Shown: piece by piece, positions 6,546-8,273 of the stretch
How the letters are laid out: each line of letters begins with the position of its first letter
Numbering within the stretch: position 1 is the first letter of the stretch
Assembly: GCA_028287605.1 (NCBI GenBank)
Contig: JAQBPI010000231.1
Coordinates: forward strand, 1 to 8,273
From: Chloroflexota bacterium
GTDB taxonomy: Bacteria > Chloroflexota > Dormibacteria > Aeolococcales > Aeolococcaceae
Direction: 5' to 3'
Length of the DNA: 8,273 nt
Translations under genes and position numbers: made by a program
The notes under the pieces: model-generated
The model's database searches: none
What the model was told of the DNA's origin: nothing
Seen by the model: the letters and a program-made list of their open reading frames with translations, nothing else

Positions 6546-6678
6546 CCAACCCGTCGATCGGGGCAAACGCCTGTTAACGCCCGCCCGGACCGGCACCCCG
6601 TGTATCGTGCACCTACCGCGTGCGCGGAGTACCAAGCGGAGCCGCGACGACCCCGGTCCGAGTCTGGAGGTTCATCCC
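6546..6678 (+). promoter_or_regulatory. Upstream region of ccr, with -10-like TATCGT at 6603-6608
   Basis: This gap of 133 bp between the MFS stop and the ccr start holds no gene. TATCGT (6603-6608) fits the TAnnnT -10 pattern of high-GC bacteria and would give a leader of about 64 nt. The TTAACG at 6574-6579 is too far upstream to be its -35. AACGCC occurs twice with a 10-bp period (6566-6571 and 6576-6581), and a small inverted repeat CCGCG-TG-CGCGG lies at 6616-6627. No clear terminator for the MFS gene is visible. Confidence 0.3.
6666..6670 (+). promoter_or_regulatory. Shine-Dalgarno GGAGG that fixes the TTG start of ccr
   Basis: GGAGG ends 8 bases before TTG 6679. The other in-frame starts (GTG 6697 and ATG 6721) have no comparable sequence in front, so this site decides the start. 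Confidence 0.75.
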
Positions 6679-7935
6679 TTGGCGCTGAACAGGTCGGTGG
6701 AGATCACCCCGCTCGGCGAGATGCCGGCCCTCGGCGTCGTCCCCGAGCGCATGCTGGCGCAGGCCATCCGCCCTGAGCGCTTCGGCGAGCCCGCGCAGGC
6801 CTTCCAGTGCGAGGAGGTCGCCACCCCCCGCGCCCGGAAGGGAGAGGTCCTCGTCTACGTGATGGCGGCGGGGGTGAACTACAACAACGTCTGGGCGGCC
6901 CTGGGCCGGCCCGTCGACGTGATCAAGGCGCGCAATCGCGCCGGAGAGCCCGAGCCCTTCCACATCGGCGGCAGCGACGCATCCGGCATCGTCTGGGAGG
7001 TCGGCGAGGGGGTCGAGAACGTCAAGGTGGGCGACGAGGTGGTCATCCACTGCGGCGTCTGGGATCTCCAGGACCCCTGGATCAAGGCGGGCGGCGACCC
7101 CATCACCGCCCCCAGCAACCGGATCTGGGGCTACGAGACCAACTGGGGCTCGTTCGCCCAGTTCACCAGGGTCCAGGCCCATCAGGTGCTGCCCAAGCCG
7201 CCGCACCTCCCCTGGGCGCCGGCGGCCGCGTACATGCTGGTGGGGGCGACCGCCTACCGCATGCTCGCCGGCTGGTCGCCGCACACCGTCCGCGAGGGCG
7301 ACGTGGTGCTGGTCTGGGGCGCCTCCGGCGGCCTCGGCTGCCAGGCGGTGCAGATCGCCAAGGCGATGGGCGGCATCCCGGTCGCGGTGACCTCGAAGCA
7401 CCACCGCGGCGACTGGGTCAAGGAGCTCGGCGCCGTCGGCTACATCGACCGCGGCGACTTCGACCACTGGGGCCCGATGCCCGACTGGCGCGACGACGCC
7501 GCCTACGCCGAGTGGCTGGGCGGGGCCAGGGCCTTCGGCAAGGCCATCTGGGACGTGCTCGGGGAGCGCCGCAACCCCCGCATCGTCTTCGAGCACCCCG
7601 GCGAGAGCACCATCCCCACCTCGATCTTCGTCTGCGACAACGCGGGCATGGTGGTGATCTGCGCCGGCACCACCGGCTACGAGGCCACCGTCGACCTCCG
7701 CTACCTGTGGATGCGGCAGAAGCGCCTCCAGGGCTCGCACTTCTCCAACGACGAGCAGGCGGCGGCGCTCAACCGGCTGGTCTGGGAGGGGAAGGTCGAC
7801 CCCTGCCTCTCCCTGACCCTCGGCTTCGACGAGGTCGGCAAGGCCCACCAGCTCATGTACGAGAACCGCCACCCCCGGGGCAACATGGCCATCCTGGTGG
7901 GGGCGAAGACCGCCGAGCAGAAGGACCTCGGCTAG
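6679..7935 (+). CDS. ccr: Crotonyl-CoA carboxylase/reductase
   Basis: Ccr reductively carboxylates crotonyl-CoA with CO2 and NADPH to (2S)-ethylmalonyl-CoA (EC 1.3.1.85). It is the key step of the ethylmalonyl-CoA pathway for acetate assimilation and a source of ethylmalonyl extender units for polyketides. The 418-aa product is a zinc-independent medium-chain dehydrogenase/reductase. The catalytic GroES-like part contains [11 protein letters not shown] (63-73), [12 protein letters not shown] (94-105) and [12 protein letters not shown] (151-162). The nucleotide-binding fold starts at [18 protein letters not shown] (212-229), and [10 protein letters not shown] (352-361) lies near the C-terminus. 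N70, E153 and H354 appear to correspond to the CO2-pocket residues described for the Kitasatospora setae enzyme (Asn81, Glu171, His365). Y152 sits where that enzyme has Phe170. The enoyl-CoA reductases without carboxylase activity lack this set, so carboxylation is likely. The start is TTG 6679. No other ethylmalonyl-CoA pathway gene is nearby. The stop overlaps the next, convergent gene. Confidence 0.93.
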   Translation: MALNRSVEITPLGEMPALGVVPERMLAQAIRPERFGEPAQAFQCEEVATPRARKGEVLVYVMAAGVNYNNVWAALGRPVDVIKARNRAGEPEPFHIGGSDASGIVWEVGEGVENVKVGDEVVIHCGVWDLQDPWIKAGGDPITAPSNRIWGYETNWGSFAQFTRVQAHQVLPKPPHLPWAPAAAYMLVGATAYRMLAGWSPHTVREGDVVLVWGASGGLGCQAVQIAKAMGGIPVAVTSKHHRGDWVKELGAVGYIDRGDFDHWGPMPDWRDDAAYAEWLGGARAFGKAIWDVLGERRNPRIVFEHPGESTIPTSIFVCDNAGMVVICAGTTGYEATVDLRYLWMRQKRLQGSHFSNDEQAAALNRLVWEGKVDPCLSLTLGFDEVGKAHQLMYENRHPRGNMAILVGAKTAEQKDLG

Positions 7936-8273
7936 GCCACCGCGACCGGCGAGACCCGGCTGAGCCGAATCCCGTCCACACCGGTCAGCTCGCGCTCCGG
8001 CGCGCCCTCGGCGAGGGCGCCTGCGACCGCCTGGACCAGCTCGCGGGGCGGCAGGACGGCGAGCTCGACCCGGCGGCCGTCGGCCAGCCAGACGATCTCC
8101 TCGGGGGTGAGCAGGCCGGCGAGGTCGGCCCCGATCAGCGCCGGGGCGCCCTCGATCACGGGGATGCGGCGGCCGGCGATGTGCGCCGGCCGCAGCCCCA
8201 GGTCGACGACCTCGGCGGCGCCCGCGGCGCGCAGCCGCAGCGGCAGGGCGCAGCCCCGCGGATCGGCGTCGTG
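7932..8273 (-). CDS. Unrecognised protein, C-terminal 113 residues, 5' end outside the window
   Basis: The frame is open from the right edge to a TAG at 7934-7932, and no stop interrupts it. It probably begins beyond the window; an internal GTG at 8159 would give only 75 residues and has no clear ribosome binding site. The visible part is rich in Ala, Leu, Val, Arg and Glu. It has no membrane segment, signal or metal motif, and reads like a compact soluble domain. Recognisable pieces are [16 protein letters not shown] followed by [23 protein letters not shown] and [17 protein letters not shown], which suggest alternating strands and helices. I do not recognise the family. It is convergent with ccr and shares CTAG at 7932-7935 as a double stop. 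The clean open frame, the GC-rich third positions and the tight tail-to-tail join support a real gene. Confidence 0.6.
   Translation of the reverse strand, partial: HDADPRGCALPLRLRAAGAAEVVDLGLRPAHIAGRRIPVIEGAPALIGADLAGLLTPEEIVWLADGRRVELAVLPPRELVQAVAGALAEGAPERELTGVDGIRLSRVSPVAVA

Noticed and set aside
6574..6608. TTAACG and TATCGT as a paired -35/-10 promoter for ccr
   Set aside because: The spacer would be about 23 bp, too long for a standard sigma-70-type promoter. Only the -10-like part is kept, at low confidence.
5205..6635. N-terminal extension of the bioB frame across the MFS gene
   Set aside because: The extension is low-complexity antisense of the MFS gene. Homology to BioB starts only after ATG 5204.
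6613..7872. 419-codon minus-strand open frame antisense to ccr
   Set aside because: It follows from the codon bias of ccr. No motif or ribosome binding site is seen, and the sense strand encodes a complete Ccr.

Overview
This is a very GC-rich stretch in which nearly every coding-frame third base is G or C. It comes from a high-GC bacterium. The biotin synthase and crotonyl-CoA reductase resemble actinobacterial proteins. The phosphoenolpyruvate carboxykinase is a divergent ATP-type enzyme, so an actinobacterium or a high-GC Chloroflexota/Dormibacterota-like soil lineage are both possible; this is inferred from protein flavour, not from any marker gene. No RNA gene, CRISPR array, insertion sequence or other mobile element is visible. 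The window looks like chromosomal housekeeping and accessory metabolism.

Layout: (1) bases 1-1144, minus strand, hold the 5' part of a secreted Asp-box (BNR) beta-propeller protein whose 3' end lies left of the window. (2) 1145-1416 is a divergent intergenic region with several inverted repeats and the probable promoter of the next gene. (3) 1417-4170, plus strand, is a probable two-gene operon: ATP-dependent phosphoenolpyruvate carboxykinase (pckA), then an M20-family amidohydrolase. (4) 4167-5204, minus strand, is biotin synthase (bioB), tail to tail with the amidohydrolase and sharing a CTAG that encodes both stop codons. (5) 5244-6545, plus strand, is an MFS exporter divergent from bioB across only 39 bp, which hold a 12-bp perfect palindrome. 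(6) 6679-7935, plus strand, is crotonyl-CoA carboxylase/reductase (ccr) with a TTG start. (7) 7932-8273, minus strand, is the 3' end of an unrecognised protein, again sharing a CTAG double stop with its convergent neighbour.

Together the enzymes suggest carbon flux around acetyl-CoA, C4 acids and PEP. Ccr is the signature enzyme of the ethylmalonyl-CoA pathway and also a supplier of extender units. PckA takes oxaloacetate to PEP in gluconeogenesis. BioB makes the cofactor of many other carboxylases, although PckA and Ccr themselves do not use biotin. They lie in different transcription units, so a shared physiological role is inference only.

I do not see a clear novel multi-gene system. The points most worth a second look are a BioB that has Ala where the second auxiliary-cluster cysteine is expected, the palindrome in the tiny bioB/MFS gap with apparently leaderless starts on both sides, the repeated CTAG shared-stop arrangement, and the divergent active-site surroundings of PckA and the M20 enzyme.
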